Positions 16,374-26,070 are shown, counted from the first letter of the stretch. The stretch: 64,000 nucleotides of DNA from Deinococcus sp. Arct2-2 (GCF_004801315.1 NZ_SSNW01000013.1:21567-85566); one strand, 5' to 3'. Made by a program: numbers and translations. The notes: generated by a model from the letters alone, not told the origin.

Positions 16374-19010
16374 GTGAACAAACCAGCAGACCACAGCATA
16401 AACCTTCCTGCACAGCCCCACGAGGTTGCGGGACAGCTTCCTACACAACTTTTGTACGAAGAAGCTTTGGCGCTACTGGAGACAGAACCTCAGACGGCGT
16501 TGGCACGGGCACAGGCTGCGTGTAAGCTCGCTTTCGAGGCCGACAATATCGCGCTTCAAGCGCGGGTTTTATTACTGCTAGGCCGCGCTCAACTCCAGAC
16601 AGCGGATACATCGGGGGCCTTGGAAACATTCGTCAAAGCAGCTGGGGCATACAAAAGCGCTAATGACGATTTGGGGCAGGCTGAATCGGAAGGGTTGGCG
16701 GGACGGGCTAGCTTAAATTTAGGGCAGTTGGAAGAAGCGGAAACATATTTACGAACAGCAATCACGAAATCAGAAAACCAAATTTCAAGCCGCGCCAAAT
16801 CGATACAGGCAACAGCACTAAATCAACTAGCAGGTGTACAACATTACACGGGCGCGTCACTAAAAGCTTTAGATTCGCTACAACAGGCGTCAAATTTATG
16901 GGAGGACGAAAATAATTATGTTGGACAGGCAAACTGTTTAATAAATATAGGAAACATACAAACAAACTTGGGACAATACAGTCAAGCGATTACATCTCTC
17001 TCAAGTGCGTATCAAATCTATAAGAACTACCTCAAAGATTTTAAGACAGAAACTTCAATTCTACAGAATTTAGCACGAGCACATCATCTCAATGGGGACA
17101 ATGATCTTGCGGTAACAGTTATGTACGCTGCAAAAATTGCTGCTGAGGCCAGCGAGGACGGTATACTTCAGGCTACTGCCTATTTGAATTTAGGAACATT
17201 TCTGCTTGAATCAAATGAGTATCTGGACGCTAAAAAATACCTTGAATTGGCATTACGGCTCAGTTCGTCTTTAGATTTCGCTATGGTGAAACTATCTACT
17301 TTAGATAGCCTCGGCTCTCTCTACGAGCAGACGGGCCACCTACATCAGGCCAGCGATTCGCACCAACAGGCGCTTGCCATTGCCATAGCTATCGGTGCAA
17401 CGCAGGGCGAACTGGAGGCCCGCCTGCATTTGGGCCGACTGCATCTGAATGCCGGGGAACTTGAGCCTGCGCTGCTGGAATTGCAGTTGGCGCTGGAACT
17501 GGCCGAAAAGAACCGTTCTCCTAAAGAGCAGGCGACGGCGCACGAATCTTTGGCGACGTTGTTTGAGCAGCAGGGCGACTTGGGCCGTTCAGTGGCGCAT
17601 TTGCGTGCGCTAAGGCAAATCGAGCGGGAACTCTTTCATGCCGAGCGGGATCGGCAGACGCGCAATCTGACCATTCAGTTTGAGGTAGAACGCGCCCGGC
17701 ACGACGCGGATGTGTACCGCCTGCGAACGGAAGTAGAACACGAGGCCCGCCGCACCGCCGAACAGTTGGTGCAGGAACGGACTTCCGACTTGGCCCGCGC
17801 CCAACACGAGGTCGTGACGCGGCTGGCCATGGCCGCCGAGTACCGCGATGACACCACGGGCGAGCATACCCGGCGTGTGGGACGCACTTCGTGCCGGATT
17901 GCGCGGGCACTGGGCTGGGAAGAAGCACAGATCAGCGTGTTGGGTGTAGCGGCCCGTCTGCACGACGTGGGAAAAATTGGTATTCCAGACAGCATTCTGC
18001 TGAAATCGGGCAAGTTAGACGCTGCCGAATACAACCAGATGCAGACCCATACTTTGATCGGCGCACGGATTTTATCGGGCGGGCGCTCCAAGCTGCTGCA
18101 GCTGGCCGAAGAAATCGCGCTGACGCACCACGAACGCTGGGACGGCACCGGCTATCCGCGTGGTTTGTCGCAAGACCAGATTCCGCTGAGTGGGCGCATC
18201 GTGGCCGTGGCCGACGTGTACGACGCCCTGACCCAGGCCCGCCCTTACAAACCCGCTTGGACTCCGCAGGACGCTATGGCAGAGATTCGGCGGCAAGCTG
18301 GGGCGCACTTCGACCCCGTTGTGGTGGAGGCCGCATTGACCGTACTCAGCGCTGCCGAGCAATTGGAAGCCGGACAGCACGCCAATCTTCCCGGCGAAGC
18401 CGCCTTCTTGGAAGACTTACCAATGGCTGAGGAGGATGCCTCACAGGTGCTGTCTGTGTTCGAGCAACTGCTGATAGAGCGTACTACCGAATTGCAAGCC
18501 GCCCGTGAGGAAGCCGAGCGGACGGCGCAGCAGCTTCAGCATCTGACCCTCACCGATCAGCAGACCGGGCTGGGCAACCGCCACGCCCTAGAACATGCTG
18601 TGGCAGAGGCCATACAGGCCGCCCAATCTGGCATACAACCGCTCAGCTTGGCGACTCTGACCTTCGATCTGCACCTGGCAAAAAATACTGTGCTGGGGCA
18701 GGAGGGTACGGATGTAGTGATGCCGCTGATGGCGACGGCGTTGGCCCAACATGTTGCAGAGGGAAGCCGTATCTACCGTACAGGCAGCACGACGTTCGTT
18801 CTGTTGGGTGTGCAGCCACCTGACGCCGCCACAATCGAGGCCATCTGCACCTCTGCCCTTGCACCTGTTCGGGCTGCTGCAGGAACAACTGTTGCTATCC
18901 ATATCGGGACAGCCCGCTTTCCAGAGGATGCCACGGATCCGGCACTCCATTTGCGCCCGAGTGAGGGCCAGCCGGGGATTAACGCCGATGGAGACCAGTC
19001 GCCGCTGTGA
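16374..19010 (+). CDS. TPR - HD-GYP protein with degenerate GGDEF domain
   Basis: A cytoplasmic signalling protein. About ten tetratricopeptide repeats fill the first 400 residues, then a coiled coil, an HD-GYP domain (LHDVGKIGIPD, HHERWDGTGYPRGL) that should hydrolyse cyclic di-GMP, another coiled coil and a GGDEF-like domain (LTDQQTGLGNRHALE) in which the GGDEF motif is replaced (YRTGSTTFVLL), so it is probably regulatory. Start uncertain: GTG at 16374 has GGAGG 12 bases upstream; a TTG at 16287 keeps the frame open but adds residues unlike the family. The stretch about 16740-17300 inside the TPR part is visibly A/T-rich compared with the HD-GYP part, which suggests a mosaic origin. Confidence 0.88.
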   Translation: MNKPADHSINLPAQPHEVAGQLPTQLLYEEALALLETEPQTALARAQAACKLAFEADNIALQARVLLLLGRAQLQTADTSGALETFVKAAGAYKSANDDLGQAESEGLAGRASLNLGQLEEAETYLRTAITKSENQISSRAKSIQATALNQLAGVQHYTGASLKALDSLQQASNLWEDENNYVGQANCLINIGNIQTNLGQYSQAITSLSSAYQIYKNYLKDFKTETSILQNLARAHHLNGDNDLAVTVMYAAKIAAEASEDGILQATAYLNLGTFLLESNEYLDAKKYLELALRLSSSLDFAMVKLSTLDSLGSLYEQTGHLHQASDSHQQALAIAIAIGATQGELEARLHLGRLHLNAGELEPALLELQLALELAEKNRSPKEQATAHESLATLFEQQGDLGRSVAHLRALRQIERELFHAERDRQTRNLTIQFEVERARHDADVYRLRTEVEHEARRTAEQLVQERTSDLARAQHEVVTRLAMAAEYRDDTTGEHTRRVGRTSCRIARALGWEEAQISVLGVAARLHDVGKIGIPDSILLKSGKLDAAEYNQMQTHTLIGARILSGGRSKLLQLAEEIALTHHERWDGTGYPRGLSQDQIPLSGRIVAVADVYDALTQARPYKPAWTPQDAMAEIRRQAGAHFDPVVVEAALTVLSAAEQLEAGQHANLPGEAAFLEDLPMAEEDASQVLSVFEQLLIERTTELQAAREEAERTAQQLQHLTLTDQQTGLGNRHALEHAVAEAIQAAQSGIQPLSLATLTFDLHLAKNTVLGQEGTDVVMPLMATALAQHVAEGSRIYRTGSTTFVLLGVQPPDAATIEAICTSALAPVRAAAGTTVAIHIGTARFPEDATDPALHLRPSEGQPGINADGDQSPL

Positions 19011-19152
19011 GGAGGTACCACGACACCATATCTTTGTTCAAAACAATTGTTCAGGACGGCAGTGGTTCTAATACATCAACTGGTCAGTGAGAAATATGTG
19101 CTAGACGCTCAGGCACAGTAGAGGTCTGAGAGGGGCGGCTCAGCAACCCACT

Positions 19153-22100
19153 ATGGATATTCCACTGGCGTTTGCAACCAATCTGGCTGGCCTAAGCGGG
19201 CCGGTCGGCTTGGCCGATGACCTGTTGACCACAACTGTCCGGGGGGAGCCGACGCCGCGAGAACTGTACCGCCGGGTGTTGGCCCTATCGGTGCAGGCTG
19301 TGCCGGGCGTGCTGACTGGCCGTCTGTTCGGACGTGAGGCAGACGGCAGATTCCGGCTGCTGGCCGCCACTGGGCACGCGCTGGAGTTGCTGGACGCCCT
19401 GAACCTCGAGGCGCGTGATCTGGTGTATAACTCGGCGCACCGCAGCCAGTGGGTGAGTGGGTTTCGCGCCGCTTTTGGTGACCATTTGCCCACCGATCAG
19501 TTGGCGATGTTAGAGCTGGCCCACCAAGCAACGAGCCTGTACAGCACGCCCGACGATCCCAAAAACTATGCCGTGCAGGTGTTGATCGTGCCTGTCTTGG
19601 TCAGCGGAGAGGTGCGGGGCGTCTTGCAGCTCGACCGGCCTGATACACAGCGGACTGCTACAGAAGCCCGCCAGAACGCCTCCCTGCTAGAAGCCGACCT
19701 GACGCTGGGCCAATGGTGCGGGGCGCAAGTGGCACTGGTGATGCAGCATCTGGATACCGCCGCCACCTTGCTGGCCGGACACAAAGAACTGAATCTACTG
19801 AACCGGGCGCACGCAGCGGTCACGGGGGCGCGGGATCTGGAAGACTTGTTCCAGCGAATTATCAGCACGGTCACGGAACTGTTGGGCGTACAGCACGCCA
19901 CGATTGCCCTCCTCGACGGCAACGTGCTGGTTCCTCAGCAACATGTGGGTGGCGGAGTTTGGGGGCTCAGTTATCCAGTAACTTTGGGTGTGGCCGGACG
20001 GGTGGCCCGCACCGGTATGTCAACCCTGCTGCCCGATGTTCACCAAGACCCGGAATACGTAGAGGAACACCCGGACGTGATCAGTGAGCTGTGCGTGCCG
20101 CTGCTGGACGGCGAACGGATAGTAGGCGTGCTGAATTTGGAATCCAGCACCCAGCGCCTGACTCCGCAGGATTTGAGACAAGTGCAGGCGCTCGGCGTGT
20201 GGCTGGGGCGGGCCATAGAGCGCGAGCGGCTGTATGCGGCCACCGAGCAGCAGCGGCGGGCGCTGGATTTGCTGCACCGGGTTCGCACGGCCGTCAGCCG
20301 CCCCCTTGACCTCCCGGAGACCATCCGCGCCGTCAACGAAAGCATTGCCCAGACGCTGGGATATCCGCAGGTCAGTGTGTATTTGCGCAAAGGGGACGAG
20401 TTGGTGTTGCAGCACCAACTGGGCTATGAGCAAGTCATTGAACGCCTGCCCATTGCAAGCGGCGTCATGGGGAGAGTGGCGCGAACCGGGCAGGCGGCAT
20501 GGATTGAGGACATCGATCAAGATCCGGAAGCCCTAAAGGCGATGGAAGGCATTTCTTCTGAGGTATGTGTGCCGCTGTGCCTGTACGGGAAAGTGGTAGG
20601 CGTCTTGAACGTAGAAAGCGTGGGCGAGCGCAGACTGCGGGCGTGGGACGCCGAGCTGATTACAGCGGCGGGCGAGTACGTGCAGTACAGCCTAGAGCGG
20701 GCCTCACTGCACGCCGAAGTCAAAGACCGGGAAGTGTTGTACCGGCTGCTCGCCGAGAACACCAGCGACCTCGTCTGTCTGCATCAGCCGGGTGGCCGCC
20801 TGATCTATGTCAGCCCCAGCATTACGCCGCTGCTGGGTTTTGCCCCGTCCGACGCTGTGCTAAACAAGCCTGCGTTGCTGGTGCATCCCGAAGACCGCTA
20901 CTACATACGGCGGGCTTTTCGGGCGGGCGGAGAGGCGATTCGCTGGCGGCTGCGGCACCGAGACGGGCGCTACATCTGGTTCGAAACCACCATCAGCCGC
21001 ATTGAGCAGGTCACGGACGGCCCAGAGGCCCCACCCGGACAGTTCTTGACTTCCTCACGCGACATTACGGCGCGGCAAGGGGCCGAGGCACGGCTGGCTT
21101 GGGCCGCCACCCATGATCCGCTGACCCACCTGCCCAACCGCGCCCTGTTGTTCGAGCGCCTCAGCAGTGTGTTGCGGGCCGCCCAGCGCAGCGGCAACCA
21201 CGCTTACGCCGTGCTGTACCTTGATATGGACCGGTTTAAGGTCATCAACGACAGTCTGGGGCACGCGGTAGGAGACGAACTGTTGGTGGCGTTTGCCCAC
21301 CGGCTGCAGAGCACCATGCGGCAAGGCGACCTCGTGGCACGGTTGGGCGGCGATGAATTTGCCGTCCTGCTGCTGGGAACCCCGGAAAGCGGGACCCAAG
21401 ACGGCGGATTGATGGAAGCCAAACGTGCGGCCGCGAGGTTGCAAGCGGCACTGACTGAGCCGTTTGCGGTGGCGGGCCACACCCTGCGGGTGGCGGTCAG
21501 CGTCGGCATCGCGCCGGGGCGGGCAGGACACACCACACCGGGCGACGTGTTGCGCGACGCCGATCTGAGCATGTACCGGGCCAAGCGGGACCGCCGCCAC
21601 ACGGTGGCCACCTTTGACCCCAGCATGCACGTCCGCGCCGTGCGCCAGTTGCAGCTGGAAGCCGACCTCCCGCACGCCGCCCGCGCAGGCCAACTCCAAC
21701 TCCACTTTCAACCGATCGTCAATCTGATTTCCGGGCGGCTTCACAGCGCCGAGGCCTTGGTGCGCTGGCAGCACCCACAACTGGGCCTGATCCCGCCCGA
21801 CGAATTCATTCCACTGGCTGAAGAATTGGACTTGATTGCCGATCTAGGCGACTGGGTCTTGCACCGCGCGTGCGCCCTCTACCAGAGCTGGAATGCGTCC
21901 CAAATGAGCCTTAATGTCAACGTGTCTACCCGGCAGTTTTTGAAAGAAGGCTTCGTGCAGCGGGTGGAGGCGGCGCTGAAGGTCCATGCCATGCCCGCCA
22001 CCCACTTGAATTTGGAAATTACCGAGAGTGCTTTGGTGGAGGATGTGGACGAGGCCGCGCGCACGCTCGCCGGCCTGCGGGCCTTGGGTGTGCGCGTGCA

Positions 22101-22437
22101 GATCGACGATTTCGGCACTGGGCATTCCAGTTTGGCCTTCTTGCACCGTTTTCCGGTAGACGTGTTGAAAATTGACCGGGCCTTTATTGCCCGCCTCGGA
22201 GAAGACGCTGTGAGCGCCAGCGTAGTGAAAACAGTGGTGCTGTTGGCTCAGGCGTTGGGCGCGGGCGTGGTTGCCGAGGGCATAGAAACTGAACTGCACC
22301 GCAGCCACCTGCTGCACCTGGGCTGCCCGCTGGGACAAGGGTACTTGTTTTCTAGGCCGCTGCTGCCCGGTGAATTTGCAGCGCAGTGGTTGGGAGCGGC
22401 CCAAGCCGATTCGTCAAGCCCATCCCCAGAAGCCTAA
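19153..22437 (+). CDS. GAF-PAS-GGDEF-EAL cyclic di-GMP enzyme
   Basis: A 1094-residue soluble sensor. A divergent N-terminal GAF-like domain (about 1-190) is followed by two clear GAF domains (about 215-365 and 375-530; both contain the GV(A/M)GRVARTG and EVCVPL/ELCVPLL blocks), a PAS domain (about 530-645), GGDEF (about 650-835, intact GGDEF near residue 732) and EAL (about 845-1080, AEALVRW, DDFGTGHSS, KIDRAFI, EGIET). Both active sites look complete, so it may make and break cyclic di-GMP depending on the GAF/PAS input. It lies just downstream of the HD-GYP gene in the same direction; 142 bases between include palindrome AACAATTGTT. Confidence 0.95.
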   Translation: MDIPLAFATNLAGLSGPVGLADDLLTTTVRGEPTPRELYRRVLALSVQAVPGVLTGRLFGREADGRFRLLAATGHALELLDALNLEARDLVYNSAHRSQWVSGFRAAFGDHLPTDQLAMLELAHQATSLYSTPDDPKNYAVQVLIVPVLVSGEVRGVLQLDRPDTQRTATEARQNASLLEADLTLGQWCGAQVALVMQHLDTAATLLAGHKELNLLNRAHAAVTGARDLEDLFQRIISTVTELLGVQHATIALLDGNVLVPQQHVGGGVWGLSYPVTLGVAGRVARTGMSTLLPDVHQDPEYVEEHPDVISELCVPLLDGERIVGVLNLESSTQRLTPQDLRQVQALGVWLGRAIERERLYAATEQQRRALDLLHRVRTAVSRPLDLPETIRAVNESIAQTLGYPQVSVYLRKGDELVLQHQLGYEQVIERLPIASGVMGRVARTGQAAWIEDIDQDPEALKAMEGISSEVCVPLCLYGKVVGVLNVESVGERRLRAWDAELITAAGEYVQYSLERASLHAEVKDREVLYRLLAENTSDLVCLHQPGGRLIYVSPSITPLLGFAPSDAVLNKPALLVHPEDRYYIRRAFRAGGEAIRWRLRHRDGRYIWFETTISRIEQVTDGPEAPPGQFLTSSRDITARQGAEARLAWAATHDPLTHLPNRALLFERLSSVLRAAQRSGNHAYAVLYLDMDRFKVINDSLGHAVGDELLVAFAHRLQSTMRQGDLVARLGGDEFAVLLLGTPESGTQDGGLMEAKRAAARLQAALTEPFAVAGHTLRVAVSVGIAPGRAGHTTPGDVLRDADLSMYRAKRDRRHTVATFDPSMHVRAVRQLQLEADLPHAARAGQLQLHFQPIVNLISGRLHSAEALVRWQHPQLGLIPPDEFIPLAEELDLIADLGDWVLHRACALYQSWNASQMSLNVNVSTRQFLKEGFVQRVEAALKVHAMPATHLNLEITESALVEDVDEAARTLAGLRALGVRVQIDDFGTGHSSLAFLHRFPVDVLKIDRAFIARLGEDAVSASVVKTVVLLAQALGAGVVAEGIETELHRSHLLHLGCPLGQGYLFSRPLLPGEFAAQWLGAAQADSSSPSPEA

Positions 22438-22516
22438 AGGCTGTGTGGCTGGCACCCTAACGGGTGTTGGTGTGTCTCTCACAGTGCTTCAGCCAGGCGC
22501 TTTCAGAATGTAACCC

Positions 22517-23035
22517 ATGAAACACCTTTTATTTCCTACCGTGGCTCAAGCCGACGCCTTCGTTCAAGACCTCCGTTCTCAGGGCGTCATCCGTGAAGAA
22601 TTGGGCGAGTCCCGCGTGAACCGCACGTCTAGCGCCGCAACTACCTCTGGCACGCAGACCACGACCGAAGTCGTGGAAGTGCGCGGCAACCCTGACGAAG
22701 CCGGCGAAGGCGCAGTCAAGGGCACGGGTATCGGCGCTGTCGTCGGTGCTGTGGCCGGAGTCGCCGCCGTTGCCCTCACAGGTGGACTGGCCGCTGTGCC
22801 AGTGATTTTGGGCGCTGCGGCGCTGGGTTCGGGCGTGGGCGCAGTGGGCGGCGCATCGGCGGGCTACACCGGCGGCGAGGACGTCGTTCACCATGTTTCG
22901 GACGTGAACGATGACCACTACGAGCGTATGAACAGCACCGTAGAGAGCGGTGGCCGCGCCATTGCCGTAGACGACAGCATTCCCAGCGATGTGTTGGAAG
23001 CCGCTGTGACCCGTCACGGTGGACAGTTCGTCTGA
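22517..23035 (+). CDS. Glycine-zipper protein, stress-protein-like
   Basis: A 172-residue protein with an N-terminal segment typical of general-stress/17M-like proteins (LFPTVAQADAFVQDLRSQGV), a polar middle and a glycine-zipper hydrophobic stretch (about 75-120, GTGIGAVVGAVAGVAAVAL then LGSGVGAVGGASAGYTGG) that could insert in or pack against membrane. The tail DSIPSDVLEAAVTRHGGQFV is conserved-looking. Molecular function unknown. Monocistronic, with a shared terminator behind it. Confidence 0.75.
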   Translation: MKHLLFPTVAQADAFVQDLRSQGVIREELGESRVNRTSSAATTSGTQTTTEVVEVRGNPDEAGEGAVKGTGIGAVVGAVAGVAAVALTGGLAAVPVILGAAALGSGVGAVGGASAGYTGGEDVVHHVSDVNDDHYERMNSTVESGGRAIAVDDSIPSDVLEAAVTRHGGQFV

Positions 23036-23057
23036 GCTTAACGTGAACTGAATTCCC

Positions 23058-23106
23058 CCAACGAAGGAGGCCGCCTCTATTCTCTAAAGGCGGCCTCCTT
23101 CGTTGG
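23058..23106. terminator. Bidirectional terminator closing the PKS-NRPS cluster
   Basis: A 19-bp perfect stem (23058-23076 with 23088-23106), loop 11 bases, between the convergent ends of the glycine-zipper gene and the ACP gene. It marks the downstream limit of the biosynthetic cluster. Confidence 0.9.
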
Positions 23107-23108
23107 CT

Positions 23109-23444
23109 TCACTCCGGAAACACTTCAGCCAGAATGGTCTGCGCCAAATCGTCGATGGTGTCCTGTTCCAGCGCCACTGGGTCGATGTCGCGCCCCAGAT
23201 CGCGTTGCAGGCTGTAGAGGAGTTCCACGCTCATCAACGAATCGAAGCCGATGGCTAGGAAACTGCGGTTGGCAGTGAGGTCGGTTTCGATGCCGCCTTG
23301 CTGCCGAATCCACGTCACTTGCTGCTCAATGTAGTGGGTCAGCGTGTCCAACCGCTCGGGAGCAGGCAGTGGTGTAAGGGCGGCGAACAGTTGGCCTTTG
23401 GCTTTGTTGTGATTCAGGGCTGTCCAATCATGGGTCAGGGTCAT
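23109..23444 (-). CDS. Free-standing acyl carrier protein
   Basis: A 111-residue carrier protein. The phosphopantetheine site is the Ser in AIGFDSLMSVELLYSLQ, embedded in a standard four-helix ACP domain (about residues 35-108). It is the last gene of the minus-strand cluster, 15 bases after the KAS III gene. Together these two may prime or unload the PKS, for example by making a starter acyl chain or by forming an ester or thioester with the product. The Sfp-type transferase at the other end of the cluster would activate it. Confidence 0.92.
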   Translation of the reverse strand: MTLTHDWTALNHNKAKGQLFAALTPLPAPERLDTLTHYIEQQVTWIRQQGGIETDLTANRSFLAIGFDSLMSVELLYSLQRDLGRDIDPVALEQDTIDDLAQTILAEVFPE

Positions 23445-23459
23445 GTTGTTCCTCCGGTA

Positions 23460-24473
23460 TTAGTACCGCAGCAGCACGCTGGCCCAAGACAAGCCTGCGC
23501 CGAAGCCGCTGAGCACAAGGAGATCGCCGCGTCTAAGATCATGCGGGCCGTGCAGCATGCTATGCAGCAGAATAGGAATGGACGCCGATACGGTATTGCC
23601 TGTGGTGGCCAGTGTGCGCGGCATCCGCTCTAGGGGCAAGTTCAGCCGGGAGCGCAGGCCGTCCAGCACCAGGTGTGAGGCCTGATGAAATAGGAACAGC
23701 CGCACGTCATCGGTGGAGACATTGTGCGCGGCCATCAAACCTTGAAGGTGGGGCGGCACCATTCGGTAAGTAAATCCCAGCATCGTTTTGCCGTTCATAT
23801 GGATCTGGTCGCGGGTGCGGGTGTTGGGGCCGTCAGTCACTTCAGGCAAGGGTTCGGGCGGCGTGGGGAGGCGGGCCGCGCCGCCAGGTACGCAAAAAGC
23901 GTCTTGCAAACTGCCATCGGTACCCCACGCCGACCCCAAAATATAAGAGGTGTCGTCTCCCGCAGTGACCCACGTGGCCGCCGCGCCGTCACCAAACAAC
24001 AGGCGGGTCGAGCGGTCTTGGGGGCTGATCAGCTTGGTGTAGGTATCGGCAGTCACGATCAGCACGTCGTGGGCCGCGCCCGACGCAATCAAGCTGGAGG
24101 CCAAAATCAGGCTGTAGGTAAAGCCGGAGCAAGCCAGGTTCACGTCGAAAGCGGCGACATACAGGGGCAATTCCAGCCGCCCGTGCAGCAAGCAGGCGTT
24201 GGCAGGCAGGCGGTGATCGGGCGTTTGGGTGCAGAAGATGATGGTGTCAAGGCGGGGAGGGAGTTCGGGCTGATCGGCAAACAGCTTGCGGCAGGCGGCT
24301 TCGGCCAAATCGAGCGCAGTTTCACTGGGAGCGCTGATATGGCGCCGCTCTACCCCCGTATGCTTGGCCGCTTCCAGCACGTTCCAATCAGGAAATTGGG
24401 CGTGCAGATCGGCGTTGGTTTCTATGTGCTGGGGCAGATGCACCGCCACAGCCTCGAGGCGGACGGGTATCAT
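23460..24473 (-). CDS. 3-oxoacyl-ACP synthase III-like (KAS III) protein
   Basis: A 337-residue thiolase-fold enzyme. The catalytic triad is present: Cys in NLACSGFTYS, His in FLFHQAS and Asn in TTGNTVSASIP. KAS III enzymes start fatty acid chains from acyl-CoA, and close relatives in biosynthetic clusters load starters or form esters and amides. ATG at 24473 overlaps the stop of the radical SAM gene (ATGA); the frame is open further upstream but only within that gene. Followed at 15 bases by its likely partner ACP. Confidence 0.9.
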   Translation of the reverse strand: MIPVRLEAVAVHLPQHIETNADLHAQFPDWNVLEAAKHTGVERRHISAPSETALDLAEAACRKLFADQPELPPRLDTIIFCTQTPDHRLPANACLLHGRLELPLYVAAFDVNLACSGFTYSLILASSLIASGAAHDVLIVTADTYTKLISPQDRSTRLLFGDGAAATWVTAGDDTSYILGSAWGTDGSLQDAFCVPGGAARLPTPPEPLPEVTDGPNTRTRDQIHMNGKTMLGFTYRMVPPHLQGLMAAHNVSTDDVRLFLFHQASHLVLDGLRSRLNLPLERMPRTLATTGNTVSASIPILLHSMLHGPHDLRRGDLLVLSGFGAGLSWASVLLRY

Positions 24474-25954
24474 GAGGGAGCGACCGGAAGGGGGACAGGA
24501 GGCGTCGGCTGAGACTGAATGAGGGCAGGTCTCTTCATGGACGCGAAATGCGCTTCGGTCAGTTCTTCCACCCGCCCCTGCATCAGCGCGGTTTGAATCA
24601 GTGGCACGCGGTAGGCTCCTTCGGGCGTCAGGCGAATGGCGGCGTCTTGGATAGTCACGAAACCCAATTCGGCGGCGGCTTGCCAAATGCCGGGGAAGTC
24701 TTCCAGCACATCTCGCCCAAAATTGGCGCGGTAGCTGGCGCGGTCTACGCTCAGGGATTGCAGGTTGCGGAACAGCAGCGAGAGCCGTAAATCTGCCGGA
24801 GTACGGGTGTAGCCGACTTCAGTGGGCAAGTGGCCCGCGTCCAGCGCAGCGTAATAGGCCGTGAGGGTGCGGGCGTTCATGAAGGTGGAACCGCCGTTCT
24901 GTCCAATTTGTTCGGGGCTGTCATCCGGGCTGTGATGATCTGGGCTGTGATGATCTGGAAAGTCCGAAATGGCTGCGTAGCCCCAGCCCCACACATCGTG
25001 GGCATCGAAGGTGCGGCGGCATTCCTCGTAGATGAAGCCCGCTTCTTGGCTCTGCTTTTTCTGAAAGTCATACGGCGTCAATTGTTCGTAGCTGCCCGCT
25101 GTCAGCAATTCACGGGCCAGAAGGTACATCTCGCGCACCAGTTCTGGCCCCGGCAACTCTTCGCGGCGGTTCAGGGCAAAGTCGGTTGCGCCGCCCACGT
25201 TCAGTTCGTAGTGGGTGATGTGTTCCACGCCCGACGCCATCAGGTCGCGCAGGTCGCGCTCTAGGTGCGTCAGCGTTTGCTGGGGCCAGCCAAAAATCAG
25301 GTCTACGTTGCAACCCAATCCCAATTCTGCCGCCCATTCCACCGCCTGAAACACATGCTTGGGCTGCTGTTTGCGCCCGCTCAGCAGGCTCAGTTGGTGG
25401 TCGAGTTGCTGCGCTCCCATACTGACGCGCGTCACGCCGTGCGCCTGCATCACCTCCAATTTTTCTCGGCTGAACAGTTGCGGAATGCCTTCCAGCGTGA
25501 CTGGGGTTGCGGCGGGCAGGGCGGGCAGCAGGTCATGAATCAGGCTGAGTAAGCGCGGGTATTGGTGGGCCTTCAACAAATTGGGCGTGCCACCGCCAAT
25601 AAAAATGGAACGGGGCTGCAACTCCGTCCAGCGTTCCCGGTACAGTTCGCCTTCGCGGGCAAGGAAATCCAGATACACGTCGAGTTGATCTTGATTGCTG
25701 TACGCCTCGGTGGGAAACAGACAGTAGCCGCAGTGGGCTGGTTCGGTGGTGAGACAAAACGGCAGGGCCACATACAGCTCACAGCTGGGGGCGTCGGAAC
25801 CGGGCGGGCGGCCGTCCAGCGGCGTACCCGTGCCGCCCTTCCAGAAGCGGGGCGAGGGAAAGCTGTGCAGCACCTTGTTCACCTGCCGCTGCCTCAACTT
25901 GCTTTCAAAAAAGTGGCGGGCGGCGGCGGGCGTGGTCAGGTCGAGTCGGGTCAT
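24470..25954 (-). CDS. HemN/HemW-like radical SAM enzyme of the biosynthetic cluster
   Basis: A 494-residue radical SAM protein with HemN-type features: IFIGGGTPNLL, TRVSMGAQQLD, CNVDLIFGWPQQT. The cluster motif is odd: Cys67, Cys75 and Cys78 give C-x7-C-x2-C (PFCLTTEPAHCGYC) instead of the usual C-x3-C-x2-C. It lacks the context of haem genes. HemN-like enzymes in natural-product clusters are class C methyltransferases, including thiazole methylases, or cyclopropanases, so C-methylation of the product is a reasonable inference. A 15-bp tandem repeat codes for HHSPD twice near residue 340. It is coupled by ATGA to the KAS III gene. Confidence 0.82.
   Translation of the reverse strand: MTRLDLTTPAAARHFFESKLRQRQVNKVLHSFPSPRFWKGGTGTPLDGRPPGSDAPSCELYVALPFCLTTEPAHCGYCLFPTEAYSNQDQLDVYLDFLAREGELYRERWTELQPRSIFIGGGTPNLLKAHQYPRLLSLIHDLLPALPAATPVTLEGIPQLFSREKLEVMQAHGVTRVSMGAQQLDHQLSLLSGRKQQPKHVFQAVEWAAELGLGCNVDLIFGWPQQTLTHLERDLRDLMASGVEHITHYELNVGGATDFALNRREELPGPELVREMYLLARELLTAGSYEQLTPYDFQKKQSQEAGFIYEECRRTFDAHDVWGWGYAAISDFPDHHSPDHHSPDDSPEQIGQNGGSTFMNARTLTAYYAALDAGHLPTEVGYTRTPADLRLSLLFRNLQSLSVDRASYRANFGRDVLEDFPGIWQAAAELGFVTIQDAAIRLTPEGAYRVPLIQTALMQGRVEELTEAHFASMKRPALIQSQPTPPVPLPVAPS
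24927..24956. repeat. 15-bp tandem repeat inside the radical SAM gene
   Basis: GGGCTGTGATGATCT occurs at 24927-24941 and again at 24942-24956, with a degenerate third copy before them. In the protein it gives two HHSPD units and the related DDSPE, probably a surface loop. Confidence 0.85.
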
Positions 25955-26070
25955 GGGGGAACCTCGCGCAAGGAACGCAGACTGTCAGTGGTAAGTAAAA
26001 AAGTCGTGGTGGCCGGAGAATTTGCACTCCCGATGACGAGAAAATACTTCTGAACCGCTCTGCTGAGGAC

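Noticed and set aside
22452..22465. CACCC-TAAC-GGGTG hairpin after the GGDEF-EAL gene as a terminator
   Set aside because: Only five base pairs and no T-run; too weak to list.
24471..24686. N-terminal extension of the KAS III frame
   Set aside because: Overlaps the end of the radical SAM gene, Arg/Ser/Pro-rich; ATG 24473 gives the normal KAS III start.
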